Assembly: GCA_023435325.1 (NCBI GenBank)
Contig: JAEYRT010000155.1
Location: 1 to 6,850, forward strand
Length of the DNA: 6,850 bases
Direction of reading: 5' to 3'
Source: Pseudomonadota bacterium
Lineage (GTDB): Bacteria; Pseudomonadota; Gammaproteobacteria; Burkholderiales; Burkholderiaceae_C
The translations under genes were made by a program, and so were the position numbers. The notes below the pieces were generated by a model. The model searched no databases and was not told the DNA's origin. It saw only the letters and a list, made by a program, of their open reading frames with translations. How positions within the stretch are numbered: the first letter of the stretch is position 1; each line of letters begins with the position of its first letter. Positions 1-6,467 of the stretch are shown here, one piece after another.

Positions 1-2
1 CG

Positions 3-92
3 GAAATCACGCTGAACGGTCATAAAAACCACAGCAGCAGATCGGCTATTGGCGCACTGGATCGTTGCACTTGCGGCGGTGCAAAACGTTGA
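3..92 (+). CDS. Possible C-terminal end of an unrecognised protein (partial, 5' end outside the window)
   Basis: Reading from base 3, 29 sense codons precede a TGA at 90-92; the other two plus-strand frames stop earlier (by bases 15 and 25). The peptide is basic, begins EITLNGHKNHSS, and ends DRCTCGGAKR with a Cys-x-Cys close to the C-terminus. I do not recognise the family and assign no function. A strong intrinsic terminator starts about 30 bases after this stop, which is what one expects at the 3' end of a plus-strand gene and is the main support for the call. An open stretch of 30 codons can arise by chance, so this could also be non-coding sequence or the tail of an RNA gene. Confidence 0.3.
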   Translation, partial: EITLNGHKNHSSRSAIGALDRCTCGGAKR

Positions 93-124
93 TTTTCTGA
101 ATAAATGAGCTACTAGCCCTTATT

Positions 125-166
125 AAATAAGGACTTCAGCATGATTCATGCGTGAAGTCCTTTTTT
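125..166. terminator. Bidirectional rho-independent terminator
   Basis: GGACTTCA (131-138) pairs with TGAAGTCC (153-160). Inside it GCATG (139-143) pairs with CATGC (147-151) around an ATT loop, leaving one bulged G (152). Flanking A and T bases lengthen the stem by at least two pairs. On the plus strand six Ts follow directly (161-166). On the minus strand the stem is followed by TTATTTAAT, so it can also stop transcripts coming from the phosphatase gene at 231-872. The hairpin sits between the putative plus-strand gene end at 92 and the minus-strand gene end at 231, as expected for a shared terminator of convergent genes. Confidence 0.88.
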
Positions 167-170
167 ATTC

Positions 171-222
171 AGGGCAAACAGCTTCTATTTCAATAGCTTT
201 TGGCAAATTTTGAAATTTCTTT
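171..222. repeat. AT-rich, internally symmetric spacer; possible degenerate Comamonadaceae intergenic repeat
   Basis: This short spacer between the terminator and the end of the phosphatase gene is markedly AT-rich compared with its neighbours. It contains the small inverted repeat CTATT/AATAG (184-188 and 191-195), the near-symmetric AAATTTTGAAATTT, and a GCTAGCGC motif near 223. From memory, repeats built from 'AATAGCT' and 'GCTAGCGCT' blocks are common between genes in Comamonadaceae genomes, and this looks like a decayed version. That assignment is a recollection and is not proved by one copy. No coding potential is seen. Confidence 0.3.
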
Positions 223-230
223 GCTAGCGC

Positions 231-872
231 TCAACTCACAAATTCATCGCGGGTGCTGTTTTGTAAATGGCTGGTGTCACCCCAGCCAACCAAGGTCAAG
301 CCCTCCGGCGTCCACAGCAAACGGTTGATGGCGGCATTGCCCAGTTCCCAGGTGCGTGGGGCTTGCAAATCCTGGCTTGTGGCCAGGCGGTACAAAATGT
401 CCATCACGCCACCGTGTGCCACCAGGGCAATTTGTCCGCCGATGTGGGCTGCCGCCAGCCGGTTCACCGAATGCTGAATGCGGCTGCGCAGCATGTGCAG
501 TGATTCGCCGCCGCCGTCGGGCACAAAGTCAGGATCACGCCTGCGCCACAGCAGCGCCTTGTCGGGCTGCTCGGCTTCCACTTCCACGAAAGTGCGGCCC
601 TCAAAACTGCCAAAGGAACGCTCCCGCAGCCCTGCATCCGGCTGCACAACACAGCCGGTGGCGGCGCCGATGGCCTGGGCGGTGACCAGAGCACGCTGCA
701 AGTCGCTGCTGTAGATGGCGTCAAATTTCTCGTTGGCCAGTGCGGCGCCGGCGCGCTCTGCTTGCCACAGACCGGCATCATTGAGCGGAATGTCCAGATG
801 ACCTTGGATACGAGCGTCCACATTCCAGGAAGTCTCGCCGTGGCGAATGGCAACGATACGGGTAGCGTGCAT
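231..872 (-). CDS. Histidine phosphatase family protein (phosphoglycerate-mutase-like, GpmB/CobC type)
   Basis: The 213-residue protein is a cytoplasmic histidine phosphatase. Such enzymes remove phosphate through a phosphohistidine intermediate and need no cofactor. The RHGET signature lies at residues 10-14, with His11 as the expected nucleophile. SSDLQR (55-60) supplies the second conserved Arg, LRE (82-84) carries the likely acid/base Glu84, and VAHGG (151-155) supplies the second catalytic His153. The length is typical of the GpmB/CobC-like branch (about 200-215 residues) and shorter than true 2,3-bisphosphoglycerate-dependent mutases (about 230-250). A broad-specificity phosphatase is therefore likelier than a glycolytic mutase, though databases often name such genes gpmB. 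The ATG at 872 is the only reasonable start, because an in-frame TGA lies two codons upstream. No clear Shine-Dalgarno is visible. The gene stands alone, divergent from the transporter operon, and its substrate is unknown. Confidence 0.93.
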   Translation of the reverse strand: MHATRIVAIRHGETSWNVDARIQGHLDIPLNDAGLWQAERAGAALANEKFDAIYSSDLQRALVTAQAIGAATGCVVQPDAGLRERSFGSFEGRTFVEVEAEQPDKALLWRRRDPDFVPDGGGESLHMLRSRIQHSVNRLAAAHIGGQIALVAHGGVMDILYRLATSQDLQAPRTWELGNAAINRLLWTPEGLTLVGWGDTSHLQNSTRDEFVS

Positions 873-1035
873 GCAGCATCAGGCGCGCGAGGGCGCCACA
901 AGTCAAACAATCCAGAGCCTCAGGCCGAGGCGTGCAGCTCTCCATTGTCGGTCATTCCCACATACCTTGCCCATCGCTATTGCACAAGGTTTTTTGCGCG
1001 AAGGCACAGAAACGCATGAGCTTATTGCGTGAAAT

Positions 1036-1045
1036 TGCTTAAGCA
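1036..1045. promoter_or_regulatory. Perfect palindrome, possible regulator-binding site
   Basis: TGCTTAAGCA is a perfect 10-base palindrome. It lies 50 bases upstream of the putative sigma-54 promoter and in the only long intergenic region next to the operon. Dimeric regulators often bind such symmetric sites, but only this one copy was found, and a 10-base palindrome can occur by chance. It could equally serve the divergent phosphatase gene. Confidence 0.25.
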
Positions 1046-1095
1046 TCGTTATAAACGTAGCCAGACAACACAAACAGCGATGAGCGGTGTCATGG

Positions 1096-1111
1096 TGGTG
1101 TGCTTTTTGCT
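1096..1111 (+). promoter_or_regulatory. Putative sigma-54 (RpoN) -24/-12 promoter for the ABC transporter operon
   Basis: The sequence TGGTGTG-CTTT-TTGCT has the GG (1097-1098) and GC (1109-1110) doublets separated by exactly 10 bases, the hallmark of sigma-54 promoters. It fits the degenerate form TGGYRYR-N4-TTGCW at every position. Against the strict consensus TGGCACG-N4-TTGCW, the -12 half is complete but the -24 half matches only 4 of 7 bases. Transcription would start near 1122, roughly 67 bases before the start codon at 1189. No good sigma-70 pair was found nearby. If real, the operon would need an AAA+ enhancer-binding activator, perhaps linked to nitrogen supply. No such regulator gene is in the window. 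Confidence 0.5.
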
Positions 1112-1178
1112 TGCTATAGGCAAACCCTAGGGCGAAGTACAGGCCGCCCGTGGCATACCGAAACCCTTTCACTTCCAC

Positions 1179-1182
1179 GGAG
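1179..1182 (+). promoter_or_regulatory. Shine-Dalgarno that decides the start of the binding-protein gene
   Basis: GGAG lies six bases before the ATG at 1189. The alternative in-frame GTG/ATG region at 1150 would add 13 residues ahead of the signal peptide. Placing the start at 1189 gives an ideal spacing and leaves a normal signal sequence beginning MILK. Confidence 0.8.
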
Positions 1183-1188
1183 ACGAAG

Positions 1189-2790
1189 ATGATCTTGAAA
1201 ACTTTGGGTACTGCAATGCTGGCCGCCGGCCTGCTGACTTCTGCGGCTTTGGTGCAGGCGGAAACCGTGCGCTGGGCTCGTTCCGCAGACCCAACCACGC
1301 TGGACCCGCATGCCTTCAACACCGGCACCAATTTTGTGTTGTTGCATCAGATGTATGAAACCCTGGTCAACCGCAGTGCTGACGGCAAATTGCTGCCGCT
1401 GCTGGCCACAGAGTGGAAGATGCTGCCCAACGATCCCACAGTCTGGGAGTTCAAGCTGCGTCCCAATGTGAAGTTCCATGACGGCTCCACCTTGACCGCC
1501 AAGGATGTGGTTTTCTCGCTCAACCGTGCCAAAGGCCCCAATGCGCAGGTGAAGTCCCTGCTGGCCTCGATGGAAAGTGCCACTGCCGTGGATGACCTGA
1601 CCGTGCACGTCAAGACCAAAGGCCCGAATCTGATCTTCCCGAACAACCTCACCAACATGTTCATCATGAGTGAGGCATGGGCCAAGGCCAACAATGCGGC
1701 CGAAACCCAGGACACCACCAGCAAGACAGAAAACGGCGCAACCCGTGCTGCCATGGGGACCGGGGCATTCACCTTGGCGACGCGGGAAATCGACAGCCGC
1801 ACCGTCCTCAAGCAAAACCCCGACTACTGGGGCAAAGACCAGTTTCCGATGGATGTGACCGAGTTGGTCTACCTGCCCATCAAGTCGCCCGCCACGCGTG
1901 TGGCAGCGCTGCTGTCCGGCGAAGTGGATTTTGCCCAGGACATTCCCGCGCAAGACGTGGCACGTCTGAAGCAGGACAGCAAGCTGCGCATCAATGAAGG
2001 GCCGGAGAACCGCTCCATCTTCCTGGGCCTGAACGTGGGCGCTGCAGAGCTGAAATCTTCCAACGTCAAGGGCAAGAACCCCCTGGCCGATCCCAAGGTG
2101 CGTGAAGCCATGGAGTTGGCCATTGACCGTGATGCCATCAAGCGCTCGGTCATGCGCGGCCTGTCCAATCCTTCGGGCGTGATGGCGCCGTCCTTTGTGA
2201 ACGGCTACACCAAGGAAATGGGCGCATACAAGAAAGCCGATGTGAACAAGGCCAAGGAGTTGCTCAAGGAAGCGGGCTACCCCGATGGCTTCACCATCAC
2301 CTTGCACAGCCCCAATGACCGCTACGTAAATGATGAAGCCATCAGCACGGCGATTGCGGGCTTCCTGGGGCGCGTGGGTATCAAGACCGAAGTGGTGTCA
2401 CGCCCCATTGCGCAGCACAGTGTCTCCATCGTCAAGGCTGACAGCGACTTCTACCTGTATGGCTGGGGTGTGCCCACTTACGACTCGGCCTACATCTTCG
2501 ACTTCCTGGTCGCCACCCGCGGCAAGGAAGGTCGCGGTGCGCAGAACGCCACTTACTACAGCAACCCCGATCTGGATGCCAAGATCATCTCGCTGTCGTC
2601 GGAAAGCGATGTGGCCAAGCGCAACGCCACCATCAAGCAAATTTGGGACGTGGTGCAAAAAGAACGTTTCTACATCCCGCTGCATGACCAGGTGATCCAC
2701 TTTGCCTCCACCAAGGCCATTGATGTGCCCGTGCATCCTGACAACACACTGCACTTCAAGGAAGTGAAGATCAACAAGAACGCGAAGTAA
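1189..2790 (+). CDS. ABC transporter periplasmic substrate-binding protein, family 5 (peptide/nickel/opine type)
   Basis: The 533-residue protein is the extracytoplasmic solute receptor of the importer encoded by the next three genes. The N-terminus is a Sec signal peptide with Lys4, a hydrophobic core at about residues 5-22, and a VQA|ET cleavage site after residue 24. There is no lipobox Cys and I found no cysteine at all, so it should be a free periplasmic protein. The mature part has the SBP_bac_5 layout: PTTLDPH (35-41), the segment with FKLRPNVKFHDG (88-99) and TAKDVVFSL (103-111) that marks the family, and MGTGAF (189-194). The C-terminal lobe has GWGVPTYDS (425-433) and IPLHDQ (496-501). 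Length is usual for DppA/OppA/GsiB relatives. The ligand cannot be told from sequence: di- or oligopeptides, glutathione, nickel chelates and opines are all possible. An upstream in-frame start at 1150 is rejected on Shine-Dalgarno and signal-peptide grounds. Confidence 0.94.
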   Translation: MILKTLGTAMLAAGLLTSAALVQAETVRWARSADPTTLDPHAFNTGTNFVLLHQMYETLVNRSADGKLLPLLATEWKMLPNDPTVWEFKLRPNVKFHDGSTLTAKDVVFSLNRAKGPNAQVKSLLASMESATAVDDLTVHVKTKGPNLIFPNNLTNMFIMSEAWAKANNAAETQDTTSKTENGATRAAMGTGAFTLATREIDSRTVLKQNPDYWGKDQFPMDVTELVYLPIKSPATRVAALLSGEVDFAQDIPAQDVARLKQDSKLRINEGPENRSIFLGLNVGAAELKSSNVKGKNPLADPKVREAMELAIDRDAIKRSVMRGLSNPSGVMAPSFVNGYTKEMGAYKKADVNKAKELLKEAGYPDGFTITLHSPNDRYVNDEAISTAIAGFLGRVGIKTEVVSRPIAQHSVSIVKADSDFYLYGWGVPTYDSAYIFDFLVATRGKEGRGAQNATYYSNPDLDAKIISLSSESDVAKRNATIKQIWDVVQKERFYIPLHDQVIHFASTKAIDVPVHPDNTLHFKEVKINKNAK

Positions 2791-2794
2791 GTCT

Positions 2795-3760
2795 ATGCTG
2801 GTCCATCTGCTGCGCAGACTGGGCCAGTCAGTCCTGGTGCTGCTGGCCGTCTCGCTTGTTTCTTTTATGGTGTTTCGCCATATCGGTGATCCCACCATCA
2901 GTTTGCTCGGCGAAGACGCCACGCTGGAAGAACGCACTGCCCTGGTGGAAGAGCTGGGGTTTAACAAGCCCGTGCCCTTGCAATACCTGTCCTATGTGGG
3001 CAAGGTGTTGCAGGGCGATTTGGGTATTTCCTATCGCCTCAAACGCCCTGTGGCGGAAGTCATTGCCGAGCGCCTGCCCGCCACACTGGAGCTGGCCATC
3101 ACCGCAGCCGTGCTGGCACTGGTGATTGGCATTGTGCTGGGGGTGTATACCGCCATCCAGAAGGATGGCTGGCTCAGTCGCTCCATCATGACGGTGTCGC
3201 TGGTGGGTGTGTCCTTGCCCACGTTTTTGATTGGCATCGGACTGATCTATCTGTTTGCCGTGGAGCTGCGCTGGCTGCCCTCGTTCGGACGGGGTGAAAC
3301 CGTCAACATAGGTGGCTGGGAAACGGGCTTTCTCACGGCCTCCGGCTGGGCGGCGCTCATCATGCCTGCCATCACGCTGGGCTTTTACAACATGACGCTG
3401 ATCATGCGCCTGGTGCGTGCCGAGATGCTGGAGGTGCTGCGCTCCGACTACATCCGCTTTGGCCGCGCGCGCGGACTGCAGGAAAAAAGCCTGTATTTCG
3501 GTCATGCGCTGCGCAACACGCTGATTCCCGTCATCACCATTGCCGGTCTGCAGATCGGTTCGCTGATTGCCTTTGCCATCGTCACAGAAACCGTGTTCCA
3601 GTGGCCGGGTGTGGGCCTGTTGTTCATTTCCTCGGTGCAGGGTGTGGACGTGCCTTTGATCGCGGCCTACCTGATGTTCATTGCGCTTTTGTACGTCGTG
3701 ATCAATCTGTTCGTGGACTTTTTGTATGTGCTGGTAGACCCCCGCCTGCGAAAGAAATGA
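2795..3760 (+). CDS. ABC transporter permease, DppB/OppB/GsiC-like
   Basis: The 321-residue inner-membrane subunit is one half of the translocation channel. Hydrophobic segments lie at about residues 9-28, 98-121, 132-156, 184-205, 244-266 and 286-312, matching the six-helix plan of the family. The N-terminal helix is followed by a periplasmic domain (about 30-95) containing the family-typical LQGDLGISY (72-80). The cytoplasmic coupling loop (EAA motif) spans about 210-247, with FGRARGL at 222-228 and its conserved Gly227; it docks on the ATPase. The C-terminus ends DPRLRKK, as in DppB relatives. The ATG lies only 4 bases after the binding-protein stop, with no more than a weak GAAG/AAG purine tract ahead of it, so translational coupling is likely. 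The substrate is set by the partner binding protein and is unknown. Confidence 0.94.
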   Translation: MLVHLLRRLGQSVLVLLAVSLVSFMVFRHIGDPTISLLGEDATLEERTALVEELGFNKPVPLQYLSYVGKVLQGDLGISYRLKRPVAEVIAERLPATLELAITAAVLALVIGIVLGVYTAIQKDGWLSRSIMTVSLVGVSLPTFLIGIGLIYLFAVELRWLPSFGRGETVNIGGWETGFLTASGWAALIMPAITLGFYNMTLIMRLVRAEMLEVLRSDYIRFGRARGLQEKSLYFGHALRNTLIPVITIAGLQIGSLIAFAIVTETVFQWPGVGLLFISSVQGVDVPLIAAYLMFIALLYVVINLFVDFLYVLVDPRLRKK

Positions 3761-3764
3761 GGGG
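3759..3764 (+). promoter_or_regulatory. Shine-Dalgarno overlapping the stop of the first permease gene
   Basis: GAGGGG (3759-3764) lies five bases before the ATG at 3770 and shares its first two bases with the TGA of the preceding gene (3758-3760). Terminating ribosomes therefore release on the next start signal, consistent with coupled, equal expression of the two permease subunits. Confidence 0.75.
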
Positions 3765-3769
3765 CTGCA

Positions 3770-4711
3770 ATGACTGAATCCGTAAAACCGAATGCCCCGT
3801 TGCCCACGGGCTGGAAAGCCAGCGACTCTCCCGTCAAGCGCGCATTTGCCAAATCGCGTCTGGTGCAAGTCGCTACCGGCGTGCTGACCATGCTGGTGCT
3901 GGCCACCATCTGTGCACCGTGGCTGGCGCTGCACAATCCTTTTGATCCAGCGAACCTGGATTTGATGGACGCTTTTACTCCGGTGTGGAGCCAGGGCATG
4001 GGAGAAATGTTCTACCCCCTGGGCGCTGACGACCAGGGGCGTGATGTGTATTCGGCCATTCTGTATGGTCTGCGCATGTCCGTCTTCGTGGGTGTTGCAG
4101 CCGTGGCGCTGTCACTCATCATCGGTGTGCCGCTGGGCCTGATTGCCGGTTATGCCGGGGGCTGGTTTGACACCCTGCTCATGCGCATTGCCGATGTGCA
4201 GCTGACCTTTCCCGTGATCCTCGTGGCGCTGCTGATCTTCGGTATTGCCCGTGGCATGTTGCCCGAGGGCTATCGCGATGACATGGCCGTCTTCGTCATC
4301 ATCGTGGCCATTGGCCTGTCTGACTGGGTGCAGTATGCGCGCACCGTGCGCGGTGCAGTGATGGTGGAAAAGCAAAAGGACTACGTGCTGGCTGCCCAGC
4401 TCATTGGCCGCAGCAAGACAGCTATCCTGACCAAGCACATCCTGCCCAACATGCTGGCCCCCATCCTGGTGATTGCCACCATCAGCTTTGCCCATGCCAT
4501 CGTGGCGGAATCCACGCTGTCGTACCTGGGTGTGGGGTTGCCTCCCACGGCACCTTCGCTGGGTACATTGATTCGCATTGGCCAGAGCTTCCTGTTCTCT
4601 GGTGAATGGTGGATCTTGCTGTTCCCCTCGCTGGTGCTGCTGGCGCTGGCCCTGTCCGTGAACCTTGTCGGCGACTGGCTGCGCGACGCTCTGAACCCCA
4701 GGCTGCAATGA
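3770..4711 (+). CDS. ABC transporter permease, DppC/OppC/GsiD-like
   Basis: The 313-residue second permease subunit pairs with the product of 2795-3760. A cytoplasmic N-terminal tail (1-30) leads into the first helix (about 31-52). The segment LGADDQGRDVYSAILYG (84-100) is the DppC-type signature ahead of the transport core. Further hydrophobic segments lie at about 104-128, 143-160, 172-192, 226-248 and 281-303. The ATPase-coupling EAA loop runs from about 200 to 230, with DYVLAAQLIG at 204-213. YLGVGLPP (252-259) and the ending GDWLRDALNPRL (301-312) are family typical. The start is fixed by the strong Shine-Dalgarno at 3759-3764. The stop TGA (4709-4711) overlaps the ATG of the ATPase gene as ATGA. 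Confidence 0.94.
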   Translation: MTESVKPNAPLPTGWKASDSPVKRAFAKSRLVQVATGVLTMLVLATICAPWLALHNPFDPANLDLMDAFTPVWSQGMGEMFYPLGADDQGRDVYSAILYGLRMSVFVGVAAVALSLIIGVPLGLIAGYAGGWFDTLLMRIADVQLTFPVILVALLIFGIARGMLPEGYRDDMAVFVIIVAIGLSDWVQYARTVRGAVMVEKQKDYVLAAQLIGRSKTAILTKHILPNMLAPILVIATISFAHAIVAESTLSYLGVGLPPTAPSLGTLIRIGQSFLFSGEWWILLFPSLVLLALALSVNLVGDWLRDALNPRLQ

Positions 4712-6456
4712 ACATGACCCCAGACACCCCAACCACCGTGCCTGCCGGTGATGCGACCGGCACGCCTGTGCTGCGCGTGCGCAACTTGAGCGTCACGTTT
4801 GATACTTACAAAGGCCCTGTGCACGTGCTGCACGATGTGTCTTTCGACATCTGGCCCGGCGAAATTCTGGGTGTGGTCGGCGAGTCCGGTGCCGGCAAGT
4901 CCATGACCGGTTCCGCTGTCACTGGCCTGATCGAAGCTCCGGGCCGCATCTCGGGGGGCACCGTTGAGTTGCGCGGTGAGCGCATTGACACGCTCCGGGG
5001 CGAAGACCTGCGGCGCATCCGTGGCAAGCGCATCGGCACCATCTTTCAGGACCCGCTGACCAGCCTGAACCCGGTCTACACCGTGGGACGCCACCTGGTG
5101 GAAACCATTCGCACCCACTTGCCTGTGAGCGAGAAAGAGGCCGAAGCCCGTGCACTGGCTTTGCTGGAAGAAGTGGAAATTCCCCATGCCAAGCAGCGTA
5201 TGGCGCAATACCCGCACCAGTTTTCCGGGGGAATGCGTCAGCGCGTGGCCATTGCCTTGGCGCTGTGTGCCGAACCCGAACTCATCATTGCCGACGAGCC
5301 CACCACGGCGCTGGACGTGTCCGTGCAGGCACAGATCATCGCGCTGCTGCGCAAGGTCTGCAAAGAGCGTGGTGCAGCTGCCATGCTGATCACGCACGAC
5401 ATGGGCGTGATCGCCGAAACGGCCGACCGTGTCATGGTGATGTACCACGGCCGTGTACTGGAAACCGGGGAGGTTCGCCAGGTGCTGGATGCTCCGCGTG
5501 ACCCGTACACACAGGTGCTCATGGCGGCCATTCCCAGCGTGCACCAGCGTGTGGAGCGCCTGCCCGTACCCGAAGTCGGGGGGGGACCCATTGCCCAGGC
5601 TGTTCCCTGGACGCCCAAACCCCTGACGTCGGACGCGGCGCATGTGCGTCCGCTGCTGGAAGTCAAAGACCTGTGCAAGGACTACGATCTGTCCAGTGGT
5701 TGGCTGGCCCGGCTGCTGGCAGGTGAGGAGAAGAAAATCCTCAAAGCGGCGGATCACGTGAGCTTCAACATCCGCAAGGGCACCACCTTTGGACTGGTGG
5801 GCGAATCCGGCTCTGGAAAATCCACCGTGGCACGCATGGTGGCAGGCCTGACCCCGCCGACCAGCGGCATTATTTTGTTCGATGGTGTGGACAAGTGGAG
5901 TCCTGCAGCCCAGACCGTGGCCATGCGTCGCCGTTTCCAGATGATCTTCCAGGACCCCTATGCCAGTCTGAATCCCCGATGGACGGTAGAGCAACTGATT
6001 GCCGAACCGCTGGTGGTGCTGGGTTTGACGGCGGGCCCTGCCGAGACTGCCGAGCGCGTACAGGAAGCACTGCGCCGTGTGCGCATGAAGCCCGACGATG
6101 CCAAGAAATATCCGCACCAGTTCTCGGGCGGTCAGCGCCAACGCATTGCCGTGGCGCGTGCCTTGGCGAGCAAGCCGGAATTCATTATCTGTGACGAGCC
6201 TACGTCTGCTTTGGATGTGTCGGTGCAAGCGCAGGTGCTGAACCTGATGCGTGACTTGCAGGACGAGTTTGGCCTGACCTATCTGCTCATCAGTCACAAC
6301 CTTGCCGTGATCCGCCACATGTGCGATGACATCGGCGTGATGCAGCGCGGCAAGTTGGTCGAAGTGGGTGATGCGCAGGCGGTGTTGGACGATCCGCAGC
6401 ACCAATACACCAAGGATTTGATGAGCGCTATTCCGGATATTGCGCACGTGCATTGA
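4708..6456 (+). CDS. ABC transporter ATP-binding protein with two fused ATPase domains (DppD-DppF / GsiA-like)
   Basis: The 582-residue cytoplasmic subunit carries both nucleotide-binding domains of the importer in one chain. Domain 1 (about 20-265) has Walker A GESGAGKS (58-65), Q-loop Gln114, signature FSGGM (172-176), Walker B LIIADE (192-197) and H-loop His230. Domain 2 (about 315-565) has Walker A GESGSGKS (365-372), Gln415, signature FSGGQ (472-476), Walker B FIICDE (492-497) and His530. All catalytic residues are present in both, so both sites should be active. Each domain ends in the oligopeptide-type tail (DPYTQVLMAAIP 265-276; HQYTKDLMSAIP 565-576). The fused form is known from GsiA and YejF, whereas many Dpp/Opp systems use two genes. 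I chose ATG 4708 because it forms an ATGA overlap with the permease stop; ATG 4714 is a close alternative. The open frame extends back to 4606, but that start lies deep inside the permease gene. The linker holds a run of eight Gs. Confidence 0.95.
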   Translation: MNMTPDTPTTVPAGDATGTPVLRVRNLSVTFDTYKGPVHVLHDVSFDIWPGEILGVVGESGAGKSMTGSAVTGLIEAPGRISGGTVELRGERIDTLRGEDLRRIRGKRIGTIFQDPLTSLNPVYTVGRHLVETIRTHLPVSEKEAEARALALLEEVEIPHAKQRMAQYPHQFSGGMRQRVAIALALCAEPELIIADEPTTALDVSVQAQIIALLRKVCKERGAAAMLITHDMGVIAETADRVMVMYHGRVLETGEVRQVLDAPRDPYTQVLMAAIPSVHQRVERLPVPEVGGGPIAQAVPWTPKPLTSDAAHVRPLLEVKDLCKDYDLSSGWLARLLAGEEKKILKAADHVSFNIRKGTTFGLVGESGSGKSTVARMVAGLTPPTSGIILFDGVDKWSPAAQTVAMRRRFQMIFQDPYASLNPRWTVEQLIAEPLVVLGLTAGPAETAERVQEALRRVRMKPDDAKKYPHQFSGGQRQRIAVARALASKPEFIICDEPTSALDVSVQAQVLNLMRDLQDEFGLTYLLISHNLAVIRHMCDDIGVMQRGKLVEVGDAQAVLDDPQHQYTKDLMSAIPDIAHVH

Positions 6457-6467
6457 GCTTCTCGGCT

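Larger units (their letters stand above)
873..1188. other. Divergent intergenic region between the phosphatase and the transporter operon
   Basis: These 316 bases separate two divergently transcribed genes, and no credible small gene was found on either strand. They hold a candidate sigma-54 promoter (1096-1111), a perfect 10-base palindrome upstream of it (1036-1045), a weak terminator-like hairpin (964-995), and the ribosome binding site of the transporter operon (1179-1182). The leader between the predicted transcription start near 1122 and the start codon would be about 67 bases. It contains only a 5-base-pair stem (GGGCG 1130-1134 with CGCCC 1145-1149), and I recognise no riboswitch. For the phosphatase on the minus strand I see no convincing sigma-70 promoter. 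Confidence 0.8.

Noticed and set aside
464..910. 148-codon minus-strand open frame overlapping the phosphatase
   Set aside because: It is a frame-shifted reading of the phosphatase gene, whose own frame contains all catalytic motifs without interruption.
1025..1055. Possible sigma-70 promoter (TTGCGT ... TATAAA)
   Set aside because: The spacing is 19 bases and the -35 box is weak. It was considered inferior to the sigma-54 candidate downstream, although a weak secondary promoter cannot be excluded.
1150..1188. Upstream in-frame start for the substrate-binding protein
   Set aside because: It would put 13 polar residues ahead of the signal peptide. The GGAG at 1179-1182 is ideally spaced for the start at 1189, and part of the putative leader would otherwise become coding.
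1114..2307. 397-codon open frame on the minus strand
   Set aside because: It is antisense to the substrate-binding protein, with Gly/His/Gln-rich low-information composition and no recognisable domain. It also spans the operon promoter region. It is a shadow.
2828..3934. 368-codon open frame on the minus strand
   Set aside because: It is antisense to both permease genes and extremely rich in Gln, His, Arg and Gly, the typical complement of membrane-protein codons. There is no domain and no start context.
4606..4707. Upstream in-frame extension of the double ATPase
   Set aside because: The extra 34 residues overlap the permease gene out of frame and resemble no ATPase N-terminus. The ATGA overlap at 4708 is the usual coupled arrangement in such operons.
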